From positions 744,001-808,000 of the forward strand of contig NZ_VIGV01000001.1 of NCBI RefSeq assembly GCF_007858445.1: a DNA stretch of 64,000 nt, given 5' to 3'. The notes under the pieces are model-generated. The model was not told where the DNA came from. It made no database searches and was given only the letters and a program-made list of their open reading frames with translations. The stretch comes from Tsukamurella sputi. GTDB lineage: Bacteria > Actinomycetota > Actinomycetes > Mycobacteriales > Mycobacteriaceae. Within the stretch, counting starts at the first letter, position 1; each line of letters starts with the position of its first letter. This document shows, piece after piece, positions 26,806 to 34,830 of this stretch. The translations under genes and the position numbers were made by a program.

Positions 26806-26864
26806 CGATCTTGTTCCAAGAGTGACGCAGCCCGCACCGCTCATGCCAGCCGGATCTCCACGGT

Positions 26865-28286
26865 CTAGAGGACGACTGACAGAAGTAGCACCATCGCCAG
26901 GCCGCACACGCTGACGATCGTCTGCACCGCGGTGTGCAGTTTCGTCGCCTGCCCGATGTCCATCCCTAGAGACTCCTTCACCAGCCAGAACCCGGCGTGG
27001 TTGACGTAGTTCAGACCGATGGAGCCCGCGCCGATCGCCACGACGGCGAGCGCCGGTATCCACTGATCGGCGTACCCGGCGAGCAGCGGCGCGACCATCC
27101 CCGTGGCCGAGACGATGCCCACCGTCGCCGATCCGGTGGTGAGCGAGAGAAGCAGAGCGAGCACCCATCCGAGCACCAGTACGTTCACGTCGAGCGTTTC
27201 CGCCGCCGTCGCGATCGCCTTGCCGATACCGCTGTCCTTGAGCACGGCGTTGAACACGCCGCCGGCGGCGATGATGAGCAGGATCCCGACGATCGGCTTG
27301 AGACTGTCGCCGAGCGCACGGCGCACCGTCTCACCACCCCCCCGGGCGAGCAGGACCAGCGCGACCAGGACCCCGAGCAACATTGCGATGACGGGATCGC
27401 CGATCATCGTCAGGAAGTCGAGGAGCGGGTCCCCTTTCGCCAAGGACACCTGCCCGATCGAGTGAGCGAGCATACACAGGATCGGGACCAGGATGCATAC
27501 CACCGCCGCCCCGACGGAGGAAGACGGCGCCGGACGGCCGGCATCGGATTCACCTACAGCGACACCCGATCCCGCGCCCGACGGCACCACCCGCTCGGTG
27601 TCGGTGAACTGCGCGACCAAGGCGGGGTCTGGCTCGACCACCATCCGCCGGGACAGCCACCGGCCGTACACCGGACCCGCGACGATCACCGTCGGGACGG
27701 CGCAGATCAGCCCCACGACGATCGTGCGCCCCAGGTCTGCGTGCAAGCCCGACGCTGCCGTCAGCGGACCGGGGTGCGGCGGCACCATTCCGTGCAGCGT
27801 GGCGAGGGCCGCGATGGTCGGCGTGGCGATCGCGACGTACGGCGAGGGCGCCTCGGGGTAGGCCCGCTTGAGCCGCTCCGCCACGTTGAAGATGAAGGGC
27901 AGCATGATGATGAACCCGATCTCGAAGAACATCGGGATGCCGATCACGAACGCTGCGGCCGTCATCAGCCACGGGATGGTCCGCGGGTTGCCACGGTCGA
28001 TGATCAGCGAGGCGATCCGGTCCGTCGCACCGGAGTCCGAGAGCAGGCGGCCGAGCATCGCGCCGAGCGCCAGGGTTATGCCGACATCCTCCATGACACC
28101 ACCGGCACCCTTGGCGAACGAGTCCGGAATCTTCGCCACGGGCTCTCCAGCGGCGAGGGCGGTCGCGAGCGAGACCACCATCAGGGCTAGGAAAGGATGC
28201 ATCTTGAATCGGCCGTTGATCAGGAAGATCAGGACGCCCACAGCGACCACGAGTAGCGTCAAGAGATACCAGGCATGACCGGTCAT
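26865..28286 (-). CDS. GntP-family gluconate:H+ symporter
   Basis: A 473-residue permease with about 12-14 hydrophobic helices, matching the GntP gluconate/carboxylate transporter family. Family-typical segments are GVMEDVGITLALGAMLGRLL, IGIPMFFEIGFIIMLP, GMVPPHPGPL and the C-terminal SATGMVAPLL. Substrate is probably gluconate or a related sugar acid. ATG 28286 was chosen for the GGTGGAG site nine bases upstream; GTG 28301 is an alternative. A LacI-type operator lies 45 bases upstream and a small LacI-like gene precedes it, so control is likely local. No gluconate kinase is nearby. Confidence 0.92.
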   Translation of the reverse strand: MTGHAWYLLTLLVVAVGVLIFLINGRFKMHPFLALMVVSLATALAAGEPVAKIPDSFAKGAGGVMEDVGITLALGAMLGRLLSDSGATDRIASLIIDRGNPRTIPWLMTAAAFVIGIPMFFEIGFIIMLPFIFNVAERLKRAYPEAPSPYVAIATPTIAALATLHGMVPPHPGPLTAASGLHADLGRTIVVGLICAVPTVIVAGPVYGRWLSRRMVVEPDPALVAQFTDTERVVPSGAGSGVAVGESDAGRPAPSSSVGAAVVCILVPILCMLAHSIGQVSLAKGDPLLDFLTMIGDPVIAMLLGVLVALVLLARGGGETVRRALGDSLKPIVGILLIIAAGGVFNAVLKDSGIGKAIATAAETLDVNVLVLGWVLALLLSLTTGSATVGIVSATGMVAPLLAGYADQWIPALAVVAIGAGSIGLNYVNHAGFWLVKESLGMDIGQATKLHTAVQTIVSVCGLAMVLLLSVVL

Positions 28287-28330
28287 GAGGCGGAACTCCA
28301 CCCTTCGGGATCCAGTACGTCTCCGAGACT

Positions 28331-28342
28331 GGAAACGTTTCC
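28331..28342 (-). promoter_or_regulatory. LacI-type operator upstream of gntP
   Basis: GGAAACGTTTCC, a perfect 12-bp palindrome with the central CG typical of LacI/GntR operators; flanking AC and GT extend the dyad to 18 bases. It lies between lacI and gntP and is the likely target of the adjacent regulator. Confidence 0.75.
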
Positions 28343-28422
28343 GGTAGATCCTGGACCTGTGGCGTGGATCTCGTCAAGCACATCGCCGAAAATCATCTGA
28401 AAACGGGACGATCAGGCTGGAA

Positions 28423-28947
28423 TCAGGCGCGCAGCCCGGCACCGAGCGCGGCCACCAATGCCGTCGCTGCTGCCTCGCCCCGGGCGACGCCGGCACCGTC
28501 GGCATGCCGTCCGGAGACCGACACCGTGACCGTGCCATGTCCGACGGTGACCGCGGGAGAACCGTCGGGGCCGCCACCGTCGGGCGTGATGGCGATCCGG
28601 CCGTCCGGACCGGGATCGGGCTCATGCGACCCAGTACCGGCCGCGAGCGCCTCGACTTCCTGCAGTAGGACCTGGTACCCCGCGCGGGTGCACGCACGAA
28701 GGACCCCTTCGAGCACGTCGGCGGCGATGGGCGAGCCGACGGCCACGGCGACGGTCCTCGATCGTCCCGTGCGGAGTGCCTGCGCCGCCGCACTGGGCCG
28801 GTATCCGAGGGAACTCGCGGTATCGAGAACCCGATCACGCGTGGCCTGTGCGACGTCCGCGTTGCCGCTGAGCGCCCGACTCGCCGTCGCGAGCCCAACG
28901 CCCGCGGCGCGCGCGACATCGGCCAGCGAAGTGCGTCGCTTCGTCAC
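28423..28947 (-). CDS. Short LacI-family regulator
   Basis: A 174-residue protein with an intact LacI helix-turn-helix (TSLADVARAAGVGLATASRALSG) and hinge helix (YRPSAAAQALRTG), then only a short piece of the sugar-binding core (TVAVAVGSPIAADVLEGVLRACTRAGYQVLL) before Gly/Pro/Asp-rich sequence. Normal LacI proteins are about 330 residues, so half of the ligand domain is missing or replaced. The ending shows no obvious frameshift. It probably binds the palindrome at 28331. GTG 28947 has a GGAGG site. It may have lost ligand response or act as a simple repressor. Confidence 0.8.
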   Translation of the reverse strand: MTKRRTSLADVARAAGVGLATASRALSGNADVAQATRDRVLDTASSLGYRPSAAAQALRTGRSRTVAVAVGSPIAADVLEGVLRACTRAGYQVLLQEVEALAAGTGSHEPDPGPDGRIAITPDGGGPDGSPAVTVGHGTVTVSVSGRHADGAGVARGEAAATALVAALGAGLRA

Positions 28948-29008
28948 GTCGATCCACCTCCGCGGCCGCCGGGTACGGACCCGATGAGCCTAGCCGCACG
29001 CGGCACGG

Positions 29009-29023
29009 CGCGACTAAGTCGCG
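29009..29023. promoter_or_regulatory. 15-bp palindrome between the first desaturase and lacI
   Basis: CGCGACT-A-AGTCGCG, perfect 7-bp arms, 62 bases upstream of the lacI start and 79 bases after the desaturase stop. It could be an operator for lacI or a short terminator stem; there is no U-tract. Confidence 0.45.
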
Positions 29024-29101
29024 ATGCCCGCGACCGCCGCCGGGGACGAGTCCCGGGCCCGACCGGGCCATCGACGACAGGGCGGTCGCCGGACCACCCG
29101 G

Positions 29102-30361
29102 TCAGGAGCGGCGGCCCCGGCGGGCGTGAACGGCCGCTCGCGCGGCCTTGAGGCCGAAGCGCCGGCCGGTGGCCGCGTCGACCCGGGGCTCGGCGAACTC
29201 GGTGCCCGCGAACATCGCCTCAGAGGCGGTCTCGGGGGCGTCGTCGGCGGTGTCGCGCAGGTACTTGTCCGGCAGCGAGAGCTTGGCGATGGTCCGCCAG
29301 GACTTGTAGTACTGCACGTGCAGCGGCCCGATCGTGTACGGCAGGTCGTACTTCTCGCACAGGGCGCGGACGCGGACGCCGATCTCGGCCAGCCGGTTCG
29401 ACGGAAGGTCCGGGAACAGGTGGTGCTCGATCTGGTAGCTCAGGTTGCCGGAGAGGAAGTCGATGACGGGGCCGCCCGAGAGGTTGGCGCTGCCCAGCAT
29501 CTGGCGCAGGTACCACTCGGCCTGCGTCTCGTTGTCGACGTCCTGCTCGGTGAACTTCTCGGCACCGTCGGGGAAGTGCCCGCAGAAGATGACGGCGTTG
29601 GTCCAGACGTTGCGGATGACGTTCGCCGTGACGGTGGCGGTGAGCGCCTTGCGCCAGCCCCGCTTACCGCCGAAGGGCACGCCGACCAGCGGCGCCGCGA
29701 CGTAGTCCTTGAGCACCTGCCGGCCGATCTTGCGACCCACCTCCGCGGCGTCGGCCTTGAACTTCGCCTGGTCGTACCACGGCTTGTTCCACTTCTGCAC
29801 GGCGCGTCCGAGCTCAAGGTGCTGGATGGCCACCCCGTACTCGAACAGCAGCATCAGAAGCGAGTTGTAGACGATGTTGCCCGCGTTGAACGGGGTCCAC
29901 GGCTGGTCGCGCGTGACGCGGAGGGTCTTGTAACCCACATCGTCGTCCATGTCGAGGACGTTCGTGTACTTGTGGTGCACGTAGTTGTGGGTGTGCTTCC
30001 ACAGGCGCGAGGTGCCGGCGTTGTCCCACTCCCACGTCGTGGAGTGGATCTCGGGATCGTTCATCCAATCCCACTGCCCATGCATGATGTTGTGCCCGAG
30101 CTCCATGTTCTCGATGATCTTCGCCAGCCCCAGCGAGACCGCCGAGCCCCACCAGAACCCGCGCTTGTGCGCGCCGAGGAGCATCAGTCGGCCCGCCACC
30201 TCGAGCCCGCGCTGGGCCGCGATGGTGCGCTGCAGGTAGCGCACGTCCGAGGCGCCGCGCGCCGCCTCGATGTCGCGCCGGATGGCGTCGAGCTCCGCAC
30301 CCAGCGTCTCGACGTCGGCCTCGGTGAGGTGAGCGTACTCGGGGATGTCGGTGATCGCCAT
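29102..30361 (-). CDS. desA3: Membrane fatty-acid desaturase (DesA3-like), partner of the upstream reductase
   Basis: A 419-residue desaturase with boxes ELGHNIMHG, HTHNYVHHKYTN and QIEHHLFPDLPSNR; the length is closest to M. tuberculosis DesA3. It lies 102 bases after the ferredoxin reductase gene on the same strand, matching the Rv3230c-Rv3229c pair in which the reductase supplies electrons for oleoyl-CoA formation. It has its own promoter, TTGACA-18-TACGGT, overlapped by a 29-base palindrome, so it can be expressed apart from the reductase. The basic C-terminus ends VHARRGRRS. ATG 30361. Confidence 0.93.
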   Translation of the reverse strand: MAITDIPEYAHLTEADVETLGAELDAIRRDIEAARGASDVRYLQRTIAAQRGLEVAGRLMLLGAHKRGFWWGSAVSLGLAKIIENMELGHNIMHGQWDWMNDPEIHSTTWEWDNAGTSRLWKHTHNYVHHKYTNVLDMDDDVGYKTLRVTRDQPWTPFNAGNIVYNSLLMLLFEYGVAIQHLELGRAVQKWNKPWYDQAKFKADAAEVGRKIGRQVLKDYVAAPLVGVPFGGKRGWRKALTATVTANVIRNVWTNAVIFCGHFPDGAEKFTEQDVDNETQAEWYLRQMLGSANLSGGPVIDFLSGNLSYQIEHHLFPDLPSNRLAEIGVRVRALCEKYDLPYTIGPLHVQYYKSWRTIAKLSLPDKYLRDTADDAPETASEAMFAGTEFAEPRVDAATGRRFGLKAARAAVHARRGRRS

Positions 30362-30393
30362 GCAGGGCCGCCCTTCAGTGGTCCGTCTCTAAC

Positions 30394-30430
30394 CTACGCA
30401 ACCGTAAGTTACGGCTGCGTAGGCTGTCAA
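30394..30430 (-). promoter_or_regulatory. Promoter and 29-bp operator of desA3
   Basis: Minus-strand TTGACA (complement of 30425-30430), 18 bases, then TACGGT (complement of 30401-30406). A near-perfect 29-base palindrome (30394-30422) covers the spacer and -10: outer arms CTACGCA/TGCGTAG, inner arms CCGTAA/TTACGG, one mismatched pair, centre at 30408. The size and position fit a TetR-type repressor; fatty-acid desaturase operons are often so controlled. No tetR gene is adjacent. Confidence 0.8.
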
Positions 30431-30463
30431 CGGATGTGACGGAACCGCAGGTCGGACGCCTCG

Positions 30464-31609
30464 CTAGACGTCGAGGCTGCAATCACCCACTGCCACGCTG
30501 ATGCACGTCTGGATCCGCTCGCCCTCGGTGTGCAGGTCACCGCTGCGCAGGTCGCGGACCTGACCGTCGGCGAGCTGCACCACGCAGGTCTGGCAGATGC
30601 CCATGCGGCAGCCGAAGGGCATCTGCACGCCGGCGGCCTCGCCCGCCTCGAGGAGGGTGGTGGCACCGTCGACGTCGGTGGTCTTCCCCGCCTTGATGAA
30701 GGTGACCTCCCCGCCGCTCGCGGAGACGTCCGCGCGCTCGACGGTGAATCGTTCCTGGTGCAGGCGCGACTCGATACCGCGGTCCTTCCAGGCCTTCTCC
30801 ATGTCGTTGAGGAAGACTCCGGGGCCGCAGATCCAGGTCTGGCGCTCCTGCCAGTCCGGGACGGCCTCACCGATGTTGGCCGGCGTCAGGCGCCCCACGT
30901 CGCGGGTGTAGCGCAGCTGGACGTGCACGTTCGCATGATTCGCGTCGAAGGCCTCGAGCTCGTCGCGGAACAGCGTGGAATCGGCGTTCGGGGCGGAGTG
31001 CACCGCCACGATGTCGGTCGCCGCGGGGATCCCGCGCCGCTCCAGCGTGCGCAGCATCGCCATGACCGGCGTGATGCCGCTGCCGGCGGTGAGGAACAGG
31101 ACCTTGGGCGGCAGGGGGTTCGGGAGCGTGAAGTCGCCCGACGGTGCCTGCAGACGCACGATCGTGCCCTCCTGCACCCCGGTGACGAGGTGGTTGGAGA
31201 GGAAGCCCTCGTTCATCGCCTTGACGGTGATCGAGACCTCGCGCGGGGCGCGGCCGTGCCCCATGTCCGGCACGGAGGTCAGGGAGTAGGAGCGCCAGGT
31301 CCACTTGCCGTCCACGAGGACGCCGATGCCGACGTACTGGCCGGCCTCGTACTTGGTGTTGAAGCCCCAGCCGGTCTCGATGGTGAGCGTGACCGACTCG
31401 TCGGTCTCCTGCTGCACCTTGACGATCTTGCCGCGCAGCTCGCGGGCCGACCACAGCGGATTGATCAGGTGCAGGTAGTCGTCCGGCAGCAGTGGCGTGG
31501 TCAGCCGCGCCACCGCGCCGCGCACCAGGTTGGCGCGGGGGTGCTCGGCGGAGACGCCCTTGGCCGGGGCCTCGAGCCAATCACGGAAGGCGCGGAAAGA
31601 GTTGCTCAT
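30464..31609 (-). CDS. Ferredoxin reductase for the desaturase (Rv3230c-type)
   Basis: A 381-residue three-domain electron-transfer protein. An FAD-binding domain (WRSYSLTSVP near residue 115) is followed by an NAD(P)-binding domain (FLTAGSGITPVMAML) and a C-terminal plant-type [2Fe-2S] ferredoxin domain (FGCRMGICQTC and a final Cys near the end). The M. tuberculosis homologue Rv3230c is the redox partner of DesA3. ATG 31609 lies seven bases after TAGGCT (complement of 31617-31622), a leaderless start with -35 TTGTCC. The -10 is overlapped by a TACGG/CCGTA dyad like that at the desaturase promoter. Confidence 0.94.
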   Translation of the reverse strand: MSNSFRAFRDWLEAPAKGVSAEHPRANLVRGAVARLTTPLLPDDYLHLINPLWSARELRGKIVKVQQETDESVTLTIETGWGFNTKYEAGQYVGIGVLVDGKWTWRSYSLTSVPDMGHGRAPREVSITVKAMNEGFLSNHLVTGVQEGTIVRLQAPSGDFTLPNPLPPKVLFLTAGSGITPVMAMLRTLERRGIPAATDIVAVHSAPNADSTLFRDELEAFDANHANVHVQLRYTRDVGRLTPANIGEAVPDWQERQTWICGPGVFLNDMEKAWKDRGIESRLHQERFTVERADVSASGGEVTFIKAGKTTDVDGATTLLEAGEAAGVQMPFGCRMGICQTCVVQLADGQVRDLRSGDLHTEGERIQTCISVAVGDCSLDV

Positions 31610-31616
31610 GGGGGTG

Positions 31617-31646
31617 AGCCTACGGTGCCGTAACCTCTTGGGACAA
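31617..31646 (-). promoter_or_regulatory. Promoter of the reductase gene with a TACGG-2-CCGTA dyad
   Basis: TTGTCC (complement of 31641-31646), 18 bases, TAGGCT (complement of 31617-31622). A 12-base palindrome, TACGGTGCCGTA, spans 31621-31632 and touches the -10. It reuses the TACGG/CCGTA half-sites of the desA3 operator in a different arrangement, so a shared regulator is plausible. Confidence 0.6.
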
Positions 31647-31662
31647 TTTCTGTGAGGTTGTC

Positions 31663-32115
31663 CTATCGGGCGCTGCGGGGCGAGGGCTTCGCCGGGCCGT
31701 TCGCGACGAAGTCCCAGTAGCCGCGCGGACCGTCGGAGACCCGCAACCGGTCGCCCGTGATCGCGACGGTTCGCGGACCGTCGAAGGCCGCACGGAACTG
31801 CTCACCCGCGCCGGGCGCGAAACAGGCCCGCAGCGTGGAGACCAGCCCGCCGAAGACCACACGATCGCCCTGGACCGCGGCGTTCATGCCGAAGACGTTG
31901 CAGCCGTCGTCACCGCCCGCCCCGTCGCCCCTGATGCTGAAGTACGCGGGCGCGCCGGTGTACTTCACCGGTGCCGCCCGCGCGAACCCGTGCGCGTCGA
32001 ACCGCCAGTGCGTGCCGGCCAGCGGAACCGGAGCCGCCGACGCCGCGGGCGCCGATGCCAGGACGCCCGCCCCGACGAGGATCGAGGCAGCGACTCGAGC
32101 AGCGCGCGCAGTCAT
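31663..32115 (-). CDS. Secreted META-domain protein
   Basis: A 150-residue exported protein. A signal peptide (ASILVGAGVLASAPAASA) leads to a META/HslJ-like domain: LAGTHWRF, then DDGCNVFGMNAAVQGDRVVFGGLVSTLRACF. The two cysteines probably pair. META proteins are small beta-rich stress or adhesion-related proteins of uncertain role. ATG 32115 follows TACGGT (complement of 32122-32127) by six bases, so it is leaderless. It sits alone between the reductase and the DUF6912-like gene. Confidence 0.75.
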   Translation of the reverse strand: MTARAARVAASILVGAGVLASAPAASAAPVPLAGTHWRFDAHGFARAAPVKYTGAPAYFSIRGDGAGGDDGCNVFGMNAAVQGDRVVFGGLVSTLRACFAPGAGEQFRAAFDGPRTVAITGDRLRVSDGPRGYWDFVANGPAKPSPRSAR

Positions 32116-32155
32116 ACCTTCACCGTAGCGCCCGGCCCCGCGCGCGCTCAGGCGA

Positions 32156-32680
32156 TCAGAGGAGTTCGAGGAGGAAGGGCAGTTCCTGCACGGCGTACCA
32201 GGCGAGATCGTGGTCCTCGGCGTCGCCGACGGCGAGCTCGGCGTCCTCGTCGCCCAGATCGGCGGCGTCGACCAGCTGCGCCGCGCGGGCGACCGCCTCC
32301 TCCGCCTCGGCGACGTCGACGTGCACGGCCAGCACGTTCTTCAAGCGGATCGGCTCGGTCACCTTGAGCACGGCGTCGTCGAGGTCCGGGCGCTCCTTCG
32401 CGGCGGGCACGTCGACGGTGATCACCACGCGCCGAACGGGTTCCGGTTCACCGCCGGCCTCGGCGTCGTCCGGACCGTCGACGGCGAGCAGCCGCAGGGA
32501 GGCGCGGGCGGCGTGCCGCATGGCGGCCTCGGCGAGCTCCTCGTCGTCACCCGAGGTGTACGCCTCGCGCAGGGCGGGCGTGACACCGAAGACGGTGCCG
32601 CCCAAGGGGAACAGCTCACCGTCGCGCTGCAGGACCTGCAGCCCGGCCAGAGTGCTGGGTACGTACACGCGGACCGTCAT
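32156..32680 (-). CDS. Conserved actinobacterial protein (DUF6912-like)
   Basis: A 174-residue acidic protein starting MTVRVYVPSTLAGLQVL, with an HAARASLRLLA segment and an Asp/Glu-rich middle. It fits a conserved actinobacterial family of unknown function (DUF6912-like) often beside WS/DGAT genes. The ATG comes directly after the TAG of the upstream acyltransferase gene, and its GGGGAG site lies inside that gene's end, so the two are translationally linked. No catalytic motif is visible. Confidence 0.7.
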   Translation of the reverse strand: MTVRVYVPSTLAGLQVLQRDGELFPLGGTVFGVTPALREAYTSGDDEELAEAAMRHAARASLRLLAVDGPDDAEAGGEPEPVRRVVITVDVPAAKERPDLDDAVLKVTEPIRLKNVLAVHVDVAEAEEAVARAAQLVDAADLGDEDAELAVGDAEDHDLAWYAVQELPFLLELL

Positions 32681-34084
32681 CTACTCCCCTTTCACGGACG
32701 CGGCGAGCTCGTCCAGTGCCTCGTACAGGAACTCGGTCATCGAGATCACGTCCCACATGCCGTCGCGATCGGCGTTGAGCCCGATGTAGACGGTGCCGTT
32801 GTACGACGTGATGCCGATGGACACCACCTGATTCGCGATGAGCGGCGGCACCGGGTACACCTGCTGCACCTCGACGCCCGCGAGGTACACCGGGGACTGC
32901 GGCCCCGGGGCGTTGGTGACCAGCGTGTTGAAGGACCGCGGCGAGACGCTCATCGCGGTCCGCGCGCCCAGCGCGTGCAGGGTGGTCGGTGTGAAGCCAC
33001 CGCTCGTGGCGAGCGCCCGCGCGGCGACCTGCCGGTTCCGATCCACCTGTGCCGCTGCGCCGTGCGCGATCTGGCGCATCCGTACCACCGCGTTGCCCTC
33101 GGCCACGGGCAGGCGGACGATGTAGGCCCGCACCTGCTCCCCCACGCCGAGTCCGACGTCGTCGACGGCGATGGGCTCGAGCACCCGTACCTCCGTGCCG
33201 GCGCTGATCGGCTCGCCCCGCGAGATCAGCCAGGTGCGCAGGCCGCCTGCGATCACCGACAGCAACAGGTCGTTGACGGTGCAGCCGAAGGCGGCCCGCA
33301 GCCGCCGGAATTCGTCGAGGTCCATGCGCGCCACCGCGAACCGGCGGCTCCGCGAGATGGGGACGTTGAGCGATCGGACGGGCGCCACGGACGTGCGGGC
33401 CCGGACCAGCGAGGACGCGCGCTCGATCACGTTGGCCGCGTCCTCCTGCAGCCCGGTGATCGATTCGGCGACCTCGCCCACGACGCCCTGGATCATCGCG
33501 GCGGTGCGCTTGGGACGCGAGAGCATGTCCACGACAGCACCCATCACCAGTTCCCCGTCGCTGGGCTCGTGCTGCCCCATCCATAGGTCCTCGGGCGGCT
33601 GCGGCGTGTGCGGACTGTCGGTGAGCAGCAGTTGCATCAGGTCGACGTTCGCACGGCCGTCGACGAGCGCGAGGTGGGTCTTGGAGAAGACCGCCAGCCG
33701 GTCGTCGGCGAGACCCTCGATGAGGTAGACCTCCCAGAGCGGCCGCTCACGATCCAGCGGACGCGAATTCAGTCGCGCCACCAGATCATGCAGTTGGTCG
33801 TCGCTGCCGGGCTGCGGCAGCGCGGACACCCGCACGTGATAGGTGATGTCGAAGTCGCGGTCCTCGATCCAGACGGGGCGGGCTATGCCCAGCGGCACCG
33901 TCCGCACCTTCTGCCGGTACCGCGGCACCTCGGCGAGCCGTTCCTCGATGGTGTCGAGCAATCGCTCGTAGTCGAGGCCCTCCTCCGGGCGGCGCAGGAT
34001 CACGAGCGACCCGACGTGCGTGGGGGTCGTGGAATTCTCCAACGCGTAGAACTCCGCATCGGACTGGCTGAGCCTGCCCTTCAC
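32681..34084 (-). CDS. WS/DGAT-family acyltransferase-like protein lacking the catalytic His
   Basis: A 467-residue member of the wax ester synthase/diacylglycerol acyltransferase family (Tgs-like), with typical blocks VGSLVIL, RPLWEVYLIEGL, VNDLLLSVIAGGLR, FNTLVTNAPGP and NADRDGMWD. The active motif HHxxxDG reads HLALVDG here: residue 138, the catalytic His of the HxxxD core, is Leu, while Asp142-Gly143 remain. Activity is therefore doubtful. GTG 34084 has a GGAGG site six bases upstream; the longer frame to 34156 is unlikely. It is coupled to the DUF6912-like gene and lies beside an Rv3235-type gene, like tgs3 (Rv3234c). Confidence 0.88.
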   Translation of the reverse strand: MKGRLSQSDAEFYALENSTTPTHVGSLVILRRPEEGLDYERLLDTIEERLAEVPRYRQKVRTVPLGIARPVWIEDRDFDITYHVRVSALPQPGSDDQLHDLVARLNSRPLDRERPLWEVYLIEGLADDRLAVFSKTHLALVDGRANVDLMQLLLTDSPHTPQPPEDLWMGQHEPSDGELVMGAVVDMLSRPKRTAAMIQGVVGEVAESITGLQEDAANVIERASSLVRARTSVAPVRSLNVPISRSRRFAVARMDLDEFRRLRAAFGCTVNDLLLSVIAGGLRTWLISRGEPISAGTEVRVLEPIAVDDVGLGVGEQVRAYIVRLPVAEGNAVVRMRQIAHGAAAQVDRNRQVAARALATSGGFTPTTLHALGARTAMSVSPRSFNTLVTNAPGPQSPVYLAGVEVQQVYPVPPLIANQVVSIGITSYNGTVYIGLNADRDGMWDVISMTEFLYEALDELAASVKGE

Positions 34085-34176
34085 CTGCACCTCCCCGCGC
34101 ACCGATCGTCGGCGCCAGCATACGGGATCGGCCGCTCCGCGCCGGTTCGAGTACACGGGATCCGAACGGCTTCCTG

Positions 34177-34764
34177 ATGCGTCTAATGAGTATGGGGGCG
34201 ATCATTCCGACGGCCGACGGGACCAGGTCCCGCCCGGCCCGCACACCGGATCCGGGCTTCGTCGTGCTGCGCGCACCCGACGCGGAACCACCGGCACGGC
34301 CGATGCACCGGGTGCGGGCCGCCCGGTCCGCACCGCCGCTGCCCGCACCACCGTCGCCGGCGGGACCGGCGGCACCGGCATCCGTCGGCGTGCCCGGGCC
34401 CGTGGCCGCCGTGCATCCCGAGGCGCACCGCTTCGTGGTGTCCACGCTCCGACCGGTCTTCGAGGTGCTCGACCGCCGCCGACCGGCCAAGCACCTCACG
34501 ACGATCGCGACGGGCACCGTCGTCGACGTGCTGCGGACCCTCGCCGAGACCGGCCCCACCACGACGGTCTCGGGTTGGGGGAACGTGCACGTCGGCACGC
34601 CTCGCGAGCTGATCCGGCGGCCCCGTCGGCGCGCCCCGGTCCCGGAGGTGGGCGCGGAGATCTTCCTGACCTACACCCGTGGGGACCGCGTGCTCGCGGC
34701 GGCGGGCCGGGTGGAGGCCGCTGCCGGACGGTGGCGGTGGGTCGCCTTCACCACCGCGGCGTGA
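34177..34764 (+). CDS. Rv3235-family protein
   Basis: A protein of up to 195 residues with a Pro/Ala/Arg-rich N-terminal half and a folded C-terminal part (VSTLRPVFEVLDRRRPAKHLTTIATGTVVDVLRTLAE...VGAEIFLTYTRGDRVLAAAGRVEAAAGRWRWVAFTTA). This matches the Rv3235 family of actinobacteria, of unknown function, commonly found near secA. Several starts are possible (34177, 34186, 34192) and none has a clean ribosome site or -10. It is divergent from the WS/DGAT-like gene. Confidence 0.75.
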   Translation: MRLMSMGAIIPTADGTRSRPARTPDPGFVVLRAPDAEPPARPMHRVRAARSAPPLPAPPSPAGPAAPASVGVPGPVAAVHPEAHRFVVSTLRPVFEVLDRRRPAKHLTTIATGTVVDVLRTLAETGPTTTVSGWGNVHVGTPRELIRRPRRRAPVPEVGAEIFLTYTRGDRVLAAAGRVEAAAGRWRWVAFTTAA

Positions 34765-34830
34765 GGTCGATCCGAGGGATTTCGGTCAATCGCAAACCCG
34801 GCGACGGGTCCCTCGGGAGAGAATGCCCCC

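Noticed and set aside
26795-26820. GGAACA followed by GTT upstream of the middle desaturase, considered as a SigH promoter
   Set aside because: The spacer is only 14 bases, too short compared with the 17 seen at sigH, sigE and msrA.
22552-31609. The whole desaturase cluster considered as one operon or a mobile island
   Set aside because: Several genes have their own promoters, and there are no integrase, transposase or flanking repeats.
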